This document shows positions 44,701 to 58,600 of a stretch of DNA of 64,000 nucleotides, one piece after another. Each line of letters starts with the position of its first letter. Within the stretch, counting starts at the first letter, position 1. The translations under genes were made by a program, and so were the position numbers. The stretch lies in NCBI GenBank assembly GCA_900660155.1, contig CABFPE010000475.1:531664-595663 (forward strand), in the 5' to 3' direction. The DNA comes from Hofstenia miamia. Taxonomy: Eukaryota > Xenacoelomorpha > Acoela > Hofsteniidae. The notes below the pieces were generated by a model, which did no database searches, was not told the DNA's origin, and saw only the letters and a program-made list of their open reading frames with translations.

Positions 44701-47400
44701 TCCAAATGTTATTGGGAAGATATTTTGCAAGTTCGCCTTTATAAACGCCATTGTACTTATCCCCTCGACGTATAAAAACAAGTAGCATTATTTTATATTT
44801 GCCGCAATCGTAATTTTAGTGCGTATTTTGATGTTACATGTAATAATGAATTCTTTCGTATTTTTAAATTTATTGCAAATTCAGACATGTATATACTATG
44901 CTGACCGATTCGATTTTTTTAGGAAATTTACCCTTGCATAGTTACAAGGATATTTGCTATGTAATTTTTTCCATAATTTAATATTGCTTTTAATTGTTGA
45001 AACGATTTTAAGATCCTTTCATGTTTGAACCTAATCACGATATAATCTACAATTTAATATCAATTCTTAATTTCATTAATTCCTTTTAACTTTTGAAGTT
45101 TAATAAAATATAATAATTTTTTATATTAATTGTCTATCATTATTTTCATGCCATCTTCGTTTTTTCATCAAGTACATTTGCTTATGCGTTGAATATCGCT
45201 CGTTTTATTTTTTACTTGGTTAAATACTTTTCGCTTAGATTTCGTCCAGGTTTTTTCTAGTTTTTAGAACAAAAAATTTATTTCTTTTATATTTAGATTT
45301 TTTACTTTGTAATTAATGCTATACAGTAATGCCCACAAATGTAATCCATGTCCTTTTGGAAAAATGCATCTTACAAAGTTTAATCATTGGTTGCCACAGT
45401 CTACACTTCAAGGTATTGTTGAAAAATTCTCTATTAGTGGGCTTTATACATGTAATTTGTTTTTTAATTGTTGGCGTATGTTGGATAGATTTTTGATAGA
45501 GACCTTTGGAAAACTTTGATGTAATTGAATGCATTGTCTGAGATATTTGCAATTGCGACTTAAAATGTTAACTAGCAATGCCTAGAAAATTCTCTGGAGA
45601 GTTATTGCGCTTTCCCCTGGCACTCTTAAAACTTTATTAGCAAACATTTTTAGCTTTTCAATATACCACTATTATCTATTTCACAGTGATACTAATATAT
45701 ATTGAATTATGAATTTATTTCTTATTTACTTTATTCTCCCATTAAACTGCCTTCTTTTCTTCTCAAATTATTACGGTTCACAGATTTTTCTTTCACGAAC
45801 AATGAAGGCTTTTCACTCGAGGTAATTGCTTTCATTGCCTCAATTTAAATTATTGAATTAAATTCATCATCCTTATTTCATATAAGTTTACATTCCGTTA
45901 TTTTAATAAAAAAGAACAGCCCTGTAAAAATTAATTATTTGAAAGTCTTGCCATGCATTACGACATATAAACATAAGTATATAAACAAATTTTTACAGAA
46001 ATGTTTTTATTGAAAACTTTTGTGAAAATTATAATAAAAGTTTCTCGTGCTGTGTATACAGAAGTACATTGTAAAATTTCGACTTTTATGAATGTGTATT
46101 TCAGTTTTAACATTAATCAAGTTTTTAGTAGACGCCTCTAACCGTAGCTTCTGTTAGAACTCTACGTAGACATCTAAATATATTTATTTATGGCATACTT
46201 TCATTTCAAAAATGGGTTTTTCCTTCATTTATTTTTACCAGATGTCGAACTTTATATTTTTCATATGGTGAGAAAATGACATATAGTCTATATTTCAAAA
46301 TTGCAGGGGCTTCAGTTCAGGCGGACATTTACCAGAGAGTCTGGAGCTCACTGTGAGAAAAGGAATTAGAATACAATAACACAATGGCCTGTTCCCTACA
46401 ACGTTAATCTCAACATTTAATGAAATTTAAAAATTTCCATTTATGTCCAACTGTAGTAAGCAATGATTAGATGTGTTCTTGCGCATGCCTATCATGTCCA
46501 TTTTTCGAAAAATGTGCAAATGAATTATAATTTGTAAAAGCAATTCGGCTCATCTGGCCCCAATAAAAATCCTGTATGCACCCCTGTTTTTAAGTACAAC
46601 AAAAGTGGGATTTTTCCAAAATTGAAACACATTTTTCTTGAGGTTTTGTCAAAGTTTTATGAATTCAGTTCAAAAAATTTGCTTTTAATGCAGCCAATCT
46701 ATTTATTTAAAAGTTAGTTTTTAATGCAACATTTACTAGCGTCGGTATTTTTAAAGTCTTTCTATTTATAGATCATTTTTAAAAGCATTTAATTTAATTA
46801 CTTTGGTGCATAATTATTCTTAAAGGGATTCATTACTCATTCAATTTTTGTTAGTTGTTGAAGTATGAAATTTAAGATTATTTAATATCCATAGAAAGTT
46901 ACAAATAAGTCATTTGAGATTGTGCTTGAATAAGAGGTTTGACAAGAATTTTTTTTATCTTTACGTATCTTTTCGCTTTTTCAACTAAAAAGAAAGATGC
47001 TAATTCAAAAGTCTTCATTCTAAATCAATTCAATTTTAAATAAAAATCAGTTTTAACGTTTCATAAAATGCCTTTCAACTTCTAGTACTTTTATACTAAG
47101 GCAAAAGGAAGATTCATAAAACCGTTTTTTATATTGGTATACTATGCCTGCTTTCTCTTATCGCTTAATAAACTTAATACCCTGTCTAGAATTGTACGTA
47201 ATTTACATGAATTAATCAGTTTTATTTTATTTATTGGGTATTTCGTCTGAACCTGTTTCTAAAATACAATTCATACGCAAATCTGCTTATTTGCTACGTG
47301 CTTTGCTTAGAAAAAGTTTTTTCGCAAGTATACAAACAATGTCAGAAAGCTCGTGTTCTAATTGACTGTTGAAAATCCGTCAACATTTTAGATTTGTATA
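40620..47400. other. 6.8 kb of AT-rich DNA without a recognised gene
   Basis: Contains a long TA repeat (41,681-41,727) and many short frames without domains (for example 40993-41382, 43682-44044, 45316-45519). The missing TM4 exon of the Cys-loop receptor would be expected somewhere between here and 49,600 on the minus strand, but I could not find it. Confidence 0.45.
41681..41727. repeat. TA microsatellite
   Basis: Uninterrupted TA dinucleotides over about 47 bp. A similar shorter run is at 4,846-4,876. Confidence 0.95.
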
Positions 47401-47408
47401 ATTCAGTC

Positions 47409-48717
47409 CTTTCATATAGTTAGCTGCAAAAAAAATGAGACTGAACCACTATTTTTTTACGCTTTGTGGAAACGTATTGAGACGTTTTAGAGGAAAACTA
47501 TAAAAGTAAAATACAACGAGAATTTTGTGAACTTTAAAATGGTCAAATAAAAAAGTTAATTAATTAAACTGGTACTTCGTAATTATTGGAAAACACTTAC
47601 CAAACAAATTTTTTTGCTTTGCAAAGTTTCTACTTGATTTCTTCGGAATGGAAAGGTTGGAACAGCTTGAAAACGCCTTTGCGACATCACAAATTTCTCG
47701 ATCAACTTATTTTCGAAAGCTGAAAAAAATTCGACAAGGAGAATCTCTCAAAAGAAGAAAAGGAAGTTCACGCCCTCGAAAAATCATTGGAAAATTCATT
47801 CAGAAAACAGTCGCAATTGCTCTCAAAAATCCCTATATTTCTGAGAAAAAAATTGCAAACCGACTTCAAACTGAAGCCGACATCTCTGTGCATGAAACCA
47901 CAGTTCAGAGAACACTGAAAAAAAGTGGAGTTACAAACATTGGCAGAAAAAATCGACTTCTGATTACAAAAGAACATCAAGAAAAAAGATTAAATTTCGT
48001 GAAAGATTGGAAAGACTACACTTTTGAAGATGTTTGGATAACTGATGAGTGCGTATTTCAACTACACAGAAACAAAGTACAAGTGTGGTCGTCAAAGAAA
48101 TGTCCAAGACCAACAAAAGCGGTTCCAAAGTTCGACCAAAAAATTATGGTTTGGGGAGCACTTTCCTATCGTGGGTTTTATTTGAAAATTTTAGACGGAA
48201 AAGCCACAATCGACAGTCAAAGATATTGCCAAATTATAGCTGAATTTATGCCTTATGCTGATGCTTTATATGATGATGGATGGACACTCTAACAGGACGA
48301 AGCAACCCTGCACACGTCAGCAAAGACAAAAAATTGGTTTTCTGAAAATAATATCCAGTTTTTGCAATGGCCACCAAGTTCTGCTGATCTTTCTCCAATC
48401 GAAAACGTGTGGCAGATATTGAAAAATGACGTTGAGAAGAAAAATCCGAAAAATATATCCGATTTAAAAGAAAAAATCCAAGAAAGTCAACACATTTTGA
48501 CATCTGAAATGAAGTCCAATTTAATGAAATCAGTTTCAGTTCGTTTGAATGAAGTTATTTCTACAGGAGGAAAACAAATTAGACTTTGATGCTTTTTATT
48601 TATAGTCCTTTAATGTATCTTTAAAATCTTACCTTTCTTGAGTTGTTACGTTCAGTAGTTCAAAAGTAATATGCCTTTTTTCTAATCTCATTTTTTTTGC
48701 GGCCAACTATATGAAAG
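47409..48717 (+). mobile_element. Tc1-like transposon, nearly intact
   Basis: Inverted ends of about 32 bp: CTTTCATATAGTTAGCTGCA at 47409, and on the right reversed CTTTCATATAGTTGGCCGCA ending at 48717, both continuing into AAAAAAAATGAGA. The TA target lies within the TATA near each end. Total length of 1.3 kb and a single long frame are typical of Tc1. Only one lesion in the transposase and near-identical ends make this the youngest DNA transposon in the window. Confidence 0.85.
47648..48589 (+). pseudogene. Tc1-like transposase (DD34E) with one premature stop
   Basis: ATG 47648 opens a 314-codon frame to the stop at 48587. It is interrupted once, by TAA at 48291-48293 directly before the second catalytic motif. 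The N-terminal half has paired helix-turn-helix segments (ISRSTYFRKLKKI; SVHETTVQRTLKKSG). The catalytic triad sits in VWITDEC (Asp), QDEATLHTS (Asp) and SADLSPIENVW (Glu), with 34 residues between the last two. Apart from the stop the protein looks functional. The element could be mobilised by a sister copy. Confidence 0.85.
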
Positions 48718-49616
48718 CAGCGTTTCGCAATACAAACAAATTAATTTTTTTGCTTACTTTTTAGAAACGTTAATCTTTAATACTTCTGAGGTTTAATAAT
48801 TTTAGAAATTGTAGCATATAGTAGGTTTTTTATTATTTCACCCAAACACGTTTAAAATCATTTTAATAGCAGATAGAAATTTCGTCAAAAAGATGGTATT
48901 TGCTTTATTCTGAATTTTTGTTCTTCAGTGTTATTAACAATTATTGAATGAAATTACGCCTTTTATGTATTAATCCTCTTATTATTTGAAAACAAATATA
49001 TAAATTGTAAGAAATTATTTGATTGTCGTGCTCGTTTTAAATGGAATATAAGTGTTCTCACACATGGCAAAACATGTATGTATTATAGTCCTAATGTTTG
49101 CGTACATGAAGATTACTGCTCATAACAGGAGCAAATATTCTGTCAAAGCTCTGCTTTTTTACCTATAAATAGAAATGGTTTTAACCTTTAACATGTTTAC
49201 AATTTAGCCTTCCAATGCCTCTAGCCAGGGCACCCTGTGCTTACATTATATACTTTAGCAAGTCGCACATAATATCGTATTTTAGTAATTATTTATTAAT
49301 TCTTATTAAATAAATAATAATAATAATATTTATTTTGCACTTTCAATCCTTGGATTGAACAATAGTACATTCAACTGAAATTTACAAATTTACAAATTTA
49401 ACTAAATAAATTCAAATAGACATTACAGTGCAATTTTATAAGAGGAGGATGAGGCTAACTACGTATTAAAGATACATATAATATCATTAATGTTGCCTTT
49501 GACTAGTTAGTTATACCTGTTGTCTAATAAAATTTGTTTGTTAAAGTAGTTTTCTAGTACCTTGAAGTAGATAATATATTTTAATAGTGTTATTACATTA
49601 AAGAGGTGGGATGTAC
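48718..49616 (-). other. Receptor 3' intron sequence with a LINE 3' tail at about 49,308-49,480
   Basis: Read on the minus strand, a GC-poor segment (GCAAAATAAATATTATTATT, about 49,310-49,345) ends in an ATT repeat, as LINE 3' ends do. The rest is unassigned. Because the Cys-loop receptor continues past 49,617, this stretch is probably its intron. Confidence 0.4.
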
Positions 49617-52600
49617 CTGTGTTTTTATTGGCAGGGGGTATTTTGGTTTTCCAAATGCTTTCAATTTCCTCGTTGCGGATTCAAGTTTGGATTTTGAGCT
49701 TTTCTGGACTGGCGGCTCATATGAAACCAAAGCGAATTCAATTAGACTAGCGAAAACATAGAAGAAGTTTATGATTAAGTAGAGATCAGCTACTTTCAAG
49801 TCTGCAATTCCCGGAAACCTAAAATACTATGAATTACCCTTTTACATAGATTTACAAACAACATTGCTAGTGGCTCTTTTGTTATGGTTATTTATGAAGC
49901 AAACATTATTATAATATTTTAAATTGGTGGTTGGGTTGGCGGTTGGTCCAATGTTTTGCAAAGTTTTTATTTTAATTTATAAAAATGTCATTACTATTGT
50001 TCATATAGCCATAAATTTTGTGAAACCTTATATTAAATTGATGATGGTATGTATTCAAAATAATTTTAGGCTTACTGATTGGCTGCTCCTGTGATTAGGG
50101 TGATTTGGGCTAAAATTGTTGTGATTGTAAGACTCGCTCTGGCTGGAACTGCGCGCTTGTCTATCCAAAATCCCACCCATGACAGTGCAACCAAAGATAT
50201 GCTTGGCAAGTACATAGTGATTACAAATATACTCAGTTTTCGAGACAGTTTGGCTTTAACACATAGTGATCTATACGTATAACCTAAAATTACTGTCTAA
50301 GGTTTGGAATAATATTCAATTAAAATGCAACAAATGAATGTTTGAAGTTTCGATGTTGTACGTAGTCATGAAAATTGATAAATATGTAAGTTAATACAGA
50401 TGAAATTAATTGGGGAGATTCAATCCAAACCTTCCATTGGAGTGCTTTCTACAGTATAATTTCGTAATTTTTTGTCAATGTTGAAACTCGCTGTTCCATA
50501 TTGTGATATCTTGGAATAATCCATTTCCACTTTGCCTTCCCACCATAAGATATTGAGATCTGAAACTGCGTACTGATCTAAATTTCATTTTGGTCAAAAA
50601 GGGTGGTCGAAATAATCTCCTACAGCTTTCAAAACAAACACTGCAGTGTTGAATGTCCATAGGGAAAAATGTCAGATCCATTTTGCAACGAGTTTTCATC
50701 AACAACCTCATCGATTTTTGAACTTCTCCCTCTTTTAGGAGTACGAAGACCATGCTGTTGGATAACAAACCTAAATGTCGTGTTTACATGCATTCGATTT
50801 TCATTAATTTCTATTCTGTTTATAATAAATGTACAATAATACTCTCACTGGATCTCAGATTTTCATTATTGTCAGGGGTTTAAGTTTTCCTAGACAACGA
50901 CATTTTCCTTTTTCACTAAGCACAGAAAAACGTTGAAACAAACTGCGCAATTTCTCTTTTAAAGCATTTATTCATTTTAAGTTTAAGCTTTATCAAATAG
51001 ATTTTGTTTTTGTAGTTGGTATGTTCGGAAAGTAATGATACAGGGCTGACACTCTAGTTGATTATGCACTAATTCATCTGATATCAACGTGAACGTCTGC
51101 GTTTTATTGAATTCAGACCAACAAGGTTAGTTCAATTCAATTGTGTTCATTATTTTAGAAATGAATTTGTGTAGCGCATATTTGTTTAATGTCAAAAACG
51201 GGGACTATGGACATTTTCTTCATGAATGAGTATTTTCGGGGTTTCATTAAAATGATACTCCCCAACTTCAATTTACTCTGCTATTGGATGCTTTCAATGA
51301 ATAAGGATTGTTTTCTATGAGGAACAACATCTCCGCGAGTTCCTGCAAAATGCTCTAAGATCAATTTCCAAAGGTTTCTTTTCTAGAACAATGAAAAGAT
51401 GAACTCTTAACCTAAGTTTGATTTTGGAATGGTTTTGGAAGCCATTGGATCTACACAAAATGTGTTTTGAGTTTCTTTTGTGTTTAGAAAATACAATTGC
51501 CATGATTTTCCCAACTCATTAAGTACAATTTACAAATTTACAGTTAGCAATAGATAAAATGCTTACCTTTACCCGGTCTCTGAATTTGTACTGCATCTGC
51601 AAAGAAAATATCTGGTTTCCAAACTGCTTCTGAGTAATCTTCTCCAAGTGTGATTCTGCTGGGTCTATTTTCAGAAAATTTCTTCGCCATACTTTCGAAG
51701 GAAGGATCTGATTGGTTGAGTGTGTTTAAATAGTGGTCCGAAGAGTTATCACGTAGCAATTTTTCAGCGGTTTTCAGTAATCGTTTATCTGTCCATTTGT
51801 AACGAAGAAACAAGTCCATAGTCATTGTCTAAATGATTTAATTATATCGATATATCTGGATTTGAATACTCAATTATAGATGTTAGATTTTGTTTTCAGA
51901 GGTTAGACTTGAGTCATTGAAAAAAATGTCTTGCTTCTTTTCCAGTTTTAGTTTTTAGTAGGAACTCTTTTTTATTAGTGCATTTTCAATTTTATCTATG
52001 GTATCTTGAATTTTTTATAATGCTAATAGTTATAGCGTCATATGCTATTACACTCAATTGTCAATGATTTGAAGATTTTCAGATGCTCACCTCTCATATT
52101 GATGAAAAAAGGAAACTATTTATATAATTTATTATGATATAATGGTATAGGTGAGTTCATTTTGACTTAAAATAGTCGGAATTGTGCTTTGTTTTATATT
52201 TCTATCTCTCTTCAGGGGGCAAGTTCATACATTAGTCCAAAAAACACAATTTAAGTTTTGTTTATACTACCATTGCTGGTTAGGATAATGCAGAATGCAC
52301 TCTGATTTCAAAGGCATTTAAAACATACTGTTTATCTCGAATATAAGTGTTCTAAGAATATAGCAAAACTAACGGTATTAAAAAAAATTACAAGCATTTG
52401 CCATTGAATGCTCCAAGTGAGAAAGCTATCATATTGCTGTCAATAAATTAATGTCTGTTAATGATATATACAAATAAGATCACTGCAGTTGAAAATTTAA
52501 ATTGATTTATAGTTTGTATAATTCTCCAGTCTGAATTCTTCGTGCGTAATCATTGAAGCATATCATTGCAAGTTTACAAAATCACATTTGAATTTTTTGT

Positions 52601-55600
52601 AACAGCTTTCCTATTAAGTTGTTTGCAGAAACGCAAGCAACCATTTCGTTTTCATTTTTACTTTATCTTGCAATTGTTTCATCAAATTATGTAACTTCAG
52701 TAAAAGCTATACTTTTGTAGTGATACGTTTGTTAATGGATTCGGCATCGAGGTCTTAGAACGATGGAAGTTGGCCTTGTGTATATTTGCAACAAAATAAA
52801 AAAACCTGGGCTAGCATTATTAAAAGATTGATTTTAATCAAATGCACTTTTCAATATATTATATCCACGTCTAGTTTTATAAGCTATATGTATGGGCAAT
52901 TCATTTATTGTATTCCTTGTGGAATACAATATCCGAAATGTTAGGAAATTTGGTTTCTAGCTATTCTGTACGTTTAATGAACTGTCCTAATAAATTTCAT
53001 TATCCTAAATGATTAGCAAGTTATTCCTCATAACGTTAAAAAGTCTTTGGAATTAATATGGAATATATGTCGCATCAAAATTTTCTTTTAGAAAGACGAT
53101 GGAACACTTAGATAAAAGTATAAGTCATTTCTAGGCTGTGATTCAAGGCAGATGTAATCTTCTATACGCATAAAGGTCTAATAAATAATAATTTTGTCTT
53201 CATTGTTCAATTATATTGACATACATTAAATTTTTTTGTCTTGAACTGTATGACTGAGTAAGAGCAAGAAACATCTAAATCCATATACATTAGCGCAACA
53301 CATGAAACTAGGGGCTTTTCTCAGTAAACTTTAATCATTTTTTAATCATGAATACCATAGATTTTTGACATATTTGTTGACACTAAGCAATGTATAGTAT
53401 GTTTTTAAAATATAAATTGTCAAGCTTTTGTCAGGACTTTTTTTATAAAACTTACTAAGTTTGTGATTATCACGAAAATCTTAAGTTTAGCTTACACAGA
53501 ACTTTGTGCACAACTTTCAGGCAGTTTAATTGTTGTCAACAATATTTCTAGCGCATGAACTTACGACTTTGTTCTCGACCCTTTCCTTACATTCATTTAA
53601 ATTTTTTTTTAATATTTGCAAAAAATAAACCTAATTTTCCTGCATATGTATTCTATATGAATGAATTCAGCAGTAGCTGTTTTTTAGTTGGAACATCAAA
53701 ATCGTAATGAACCAAAATTAGTATGGAATAATGTATATTCAAATGCCAGCATTCCCGAAATTGGTGTTGAGAAAATTGTTTTTTAAAATTTTTTAGGCTG
53801 CAGCTTTTCGACATAGACTGGTAGTAATTAGTGCGCATAAAACGTTATCAAGGATAAAGCCTATTCATGAACTTTTAATGATAGGATCTTTGTGATACTA
53901 TACAAATTTTTTAAATGTGTTTGCTGTAAAATGCATTTTGGCTTCTTTGCATGCGAAAGGTACAAACCAAAGTGGCGTACATATAAGCCTCGCAATGTTG
54001 TCGAATAATCTTCATGTAAGCATGACTATTAAAAAACAATCCGTGGTTAATCAATAAATGACATTAGTTCACTTGAACTTGTAGACACTATTTCAATGGA
54101 AATTGGATTTTAAACTGAATTTAGCTTTCAACTCCTCAATTGTTTCGAGTGTTAATTCCAATGTTTTTTCATTTTAATCATATCATCTTGCAATGTACTA
54201 CCTGCTCTCTTTGGATTAAAAAGGAAAAGCAAAGGGTATTATTCTGTTAGCTGTAAATTTTAGACTTCAAATGGTTTAGTTTTCCTCTAATCAATTGTAG
54301 TATTAATGAATTCTTTTATCAGTGTACATGATTTTAAATAATTAACTAGAGAGCATTAACATAAGTTTAGAGGTGTTTCTTTTGTAATACGTGCTTAAAG
54401 ATACGCCGGTATTTATTAGACGTGAATGTAATCTCAAGGGGACATTGAGACACGCTTGTTTTTGTAGGACGAAATCTGACAGATTGCGTCGCACTTGTCT
54501 ACTAAAATTGTCTTTCTATAGATTTTTAAAAGAAGCTCTTTCACATTAATTAATAATGTAGTCGTATTTTTGTATATTACATTTCCTTTGTTTTGATGTA
54601 ATAATTAAATCTGTGTGTTCACTAGAGAGAAGGTGTCGACACTTTTTATAAATGTTAACGAGGATTCGTTACGCTTAACCGTTAATATCGTCAGGTTGAC
54701 GTCTAGTGCTGACCCTATGCAGAAACCCAACCGAGAAAAATAATGAAAAAACAGTTTTTCGGTTTTCAGCAGATACAATCGGATATAATTTCATTTCCAA
54801 GAAACTATTCGCTCTTCTCACAGCAAACGTCAAAATGCTTGTCAAGTTGAAGCATAATTTTGTTTTACACTATTAATTTAAGGTTATGAAATTGTAATAT
54901 GCAGAGGCATTTTTCTCATGAATAACTTTTAACTAATACCGGTAGTAGTTGGCTACAAAATCGAAGATGAAGTCGAAATCTACGTTTTCAGTCGAAAAAA
55001 CCGAAATGGAAACAGCTCATTTTTTGGAGACCGCCAAACATTACTTCTGTCTGTATGACTAAAATGTTTACATGTAAGATCGCGGTCATGCGAAAAACTA
55101 TTGATCGATCTTTTGAAAATTTTAAAGTTGGCATTGTTTTGCACGTATAGTATAATATAATTATAGTGTTTGGTGTGTATAGTGAAATTACACTATTCTT
55201 AAAATTAATTGTATTAAAATTGTAAATGACAAAGTGTTGTTGATTTCTTCAAGAGTGATAAAGAACGTTTGGGCCTATAATCTGCTTGCTAGTTCTCAAT
55301 TTTATAAAGGTCCGTTTTGACAACCACTCGATTAGTGTGGTTATTTCTAGCTGACCTACGTCTGCATTTTGAAAAAGGTGACATTGTTTTCACGTTACGT
55401 TTCTCTAGGGTTTTCGATCGTGTATCATCTCTTGACAATAAGACTGCACCTTTTGCTATCTTTTAAAATCGTATTTGACAAAAAGTGCTATTTGTTTGCA
55501 GTGCTAGTTGCGCTCTTCAAGGTTTGTTTTGGGACTATTGTATTTTTCTTATTTTTATTAATGATTTATCTGAGATCTGTTTCGATACTATTGTCCGACT

Positions 55601-58600
55601 TTTTGAAGATCTCAAAATTACGCTAGACAATCAGTGTAATATTAAAATTCTATTTCATCATCTTCAAGTTCGGTCTGTTAATAACGGGATGAAATTTAAT
55701 TCAGGCAATTTACCTGAAAATGAATTTTATATCAAATGACAAAAACGTGAAACGGATACACGAGAGGAATTCTAACTTCAATTCGATCGGATTATCTCCA
55801 AAGACCACCGAGCAAGGTGTAAGACAGAGCGGCATAATAAAATGATTACGACTTAAGAATCACTTTAATAGAATTCTAAATATCAATAAAAAACGAAAAT
55901 CTTAGAAGAAGTCAAATCACGAACTGTATAATTTTCTTAGAAAAGCTGCAAAGTGGTTAGAAATAATATTAAGGGTCTAGTCATCCATTTGACCTTGTTT
56001 TCCCTAGAGTTATAAAAACATATCAAGGAACTTGGAATAACGTCATAGTTGGAATAACGGCCACTTGATCTGCAGGTTGGGTTGAGTCGGATCAAGATGC
56101 AGATGCTTCGTCAACCTACAATTTAAAAAAAAATTATTTGCACTTTTTTTGCTATAAAAAATTGTAAAATCCAATATGATAAACACCCTTCAACAATTTG
56201 TTCGCCGCAGCTTTTCTCTTAGTTTACACGGTCAGTTGTCAGATTATTATTATTTTTTTACTCAACCTGCAGGTTGGGTAGGGTCAACAAAAAAGTATTG
56301 CAGGTTGGGTCGGGACAAGATTTTTAAATTTTTCGACCCATATTTTTATAAAGTTAAAAGTATTAATTCACATGTTTCCCAAACTCAAACGGCGCTTCCC
56401 ATTTAGTGCTACAACAAATGTCAAAATCTTCTCAATTGTTCTATGTAGCTTGAGATATGCTTCCATTCTTTAGTTTGTTAATACTTTTAAAAAATTCCAA
56501 CATCATTGCCTCATTGGCAATTACTGCATTATTGGTTTAGCCAAAATGTATTTGCTTCCCATATCATTACATTTACACTTTAAAGAACTCTAATTTTGAC
56601 CTGAGAGAAAAAATCTCAAGTTAACGCCCGGATTCTATGTATATATAATAGAATTCTGTGGGAGCAGAAAATTATTTAAACACACCCCATTTGTTCCCAT
56701 TGAAATTGGCCTCAGTGCCGTCACATCATCAGTTCCATTGACTATTCTGGTTCCATATTTCCAAGTAATCCTATTGTATAACTTTTCTTTTGCAAAAAAT
56801 ATTAATAAGGCGAAAAGCAGTAGTCCCGGCTTCTTCAAACATGGTCACAATACCATGTTGGTTTCATTTCCACTAAACTATTATTACCTGCTCATTATTC
56901 CCATTTCAGATAATCAAGCAGGTTGAACCCATGGGAGAAACAATTAAGGTCGTACGAATTCGTGACCGGGCAAGATCGTAAGATATACATAAAAATTAGA
57001 CACTCCTCTATCTTACGGTGCTTTCAGATGTTGAATATCTTTTAATAGTTCATGAGTAACAATCACAGGTTTTAAAATATTTGAGGTTTTATATGAACAA
57101 AAATAGTCGTAATGATTTTCATTAATTTTTGAGACATTATGTTCCATGGATCCAACATCGTTTGTTCTTAAAATTACTAGCGTTCTTTGTGTAGTGAACA
57201 AGTTTGTTTTGTACAGATTACACAATCTTTCTATTTATTATAGTCTATGATTTTTGCAAATACCCGTACGGTTGCAGTTGATATTGAATCCAATTTATAA
57301 CAAGCCTTGTGAAATTTTGAGCGAATGCGATAATAATAAAATAATACAAACGGAGAGTAAGTTTTCACATTTTCTTTAACAGTGTAAAGTATTTACGATA
57401 AGTTGTGTCTGAAGAGTGTCCTTTAAGCCGTTGTCTTTGTTTTTAAGTTTGAATAATGGGCGTATCTTTTGAATGAATCAATTAAAATTATTAAATTTTT
57501 CAGTGGATTTTAAGCCGGTGGGAGGAATTTATGCTATAGCTTTTCATTTTAATTTTGACCTCTAAAATTTTTACAACTAATGCAAAACTTTCATTTTCTG
57601 ATCTATGTCCTCTTGGTGCGTTAACGATTTATTGAATACATTTTGATTAAATAAAACGTTCACTAATCAAAAATTTGAATTTATATTTTGTGCAGTCCTT
57701 TGTTAAATATATTGCCTTATGCATGACCCGACTCGTCTAATAATGATCCGTTACCCGACCCGATCCGACCCTACCCAATCTTCTAACACTTATCCGTGAG
57801 CCGACCTCATCAAAGAATGATTCCTAGTACAATACACATAAAAATGTTTTAACATGAAACTATCAATAAAAACAAAATCAATAAAGATAAAAAAAATAAT
57901 TATAATCTATTAGTCCTGAAATATTTGAAAGATTGAAAATGTTTGACTTCTGAAGTTGCTCCTTAAATCTGTTAGTGTTCTACTATTCTAACGGTTATAA
58001 ATTACCCGTCTAAGAGAGACCGCACCCGGCGGAGTTGACCCGTTTCCCACCGTGTACATGATAGCGAAATAATGGAAAGGCTGATAAGTTTGTTTTTAGA
58101 GCAATTCATTAATAGTGGCAGACAAGCATCTTAAATAAACAGTTTCATTACATTTCCTTATTGTAGTTAAACTACGATCTTTTGGTAGACTACATAACTA
58201 AACATACAAGGTATAATACTAACATTCAATCACCTTCTTTAATTTACTCTTAATTTTCGCTTAGAATGGATGTGTCTCAACATCAATTGAAATAGGTCAG
58301 ACCAGCTGTTATTTTCACTATAGAAATTGAACTATACTTCAGAAAGAAACATATTAAATAGAATATATTTTTGCTTTCTTTTATCCAGCTGCGTATACAT
58401 TTGCTCAGAATCTGTACATGACTTTACAATGCAACTTTTTTTAAGTTTAACACAATTCGTAGTTACTTGTGAAATAACTGCACTAATATGCGTCGACTAC
58501 CGCAGTAGTCACACGATCTGCAGCAGAGAGATTTACTACCATACCAAACATTAAATTTTACGAAAACAAGTCACACTGTTCATTCATCCAATTACTAACA

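Noticed and set aside
45316-45552. Overlapping frames on both strands
   Set aside because: Each mirrors the other; no recognisable protein.
46306-46588. CAGGGGC...GCACCCCTG pair as hAT MITE ends
   Set aside because: Only six bases match inverted and no target duplication was seen.
56635-56838. Minus-strand frame with a signal-peptide-like start (KKPGLLLFALLIFF), considered as the first exon of the Cys-loop receptor
   Set aside because: No ATG opens it, the following residues do not match the receptor N terminus, and it lies on the wrong side of the exon at 61,052-60,985.
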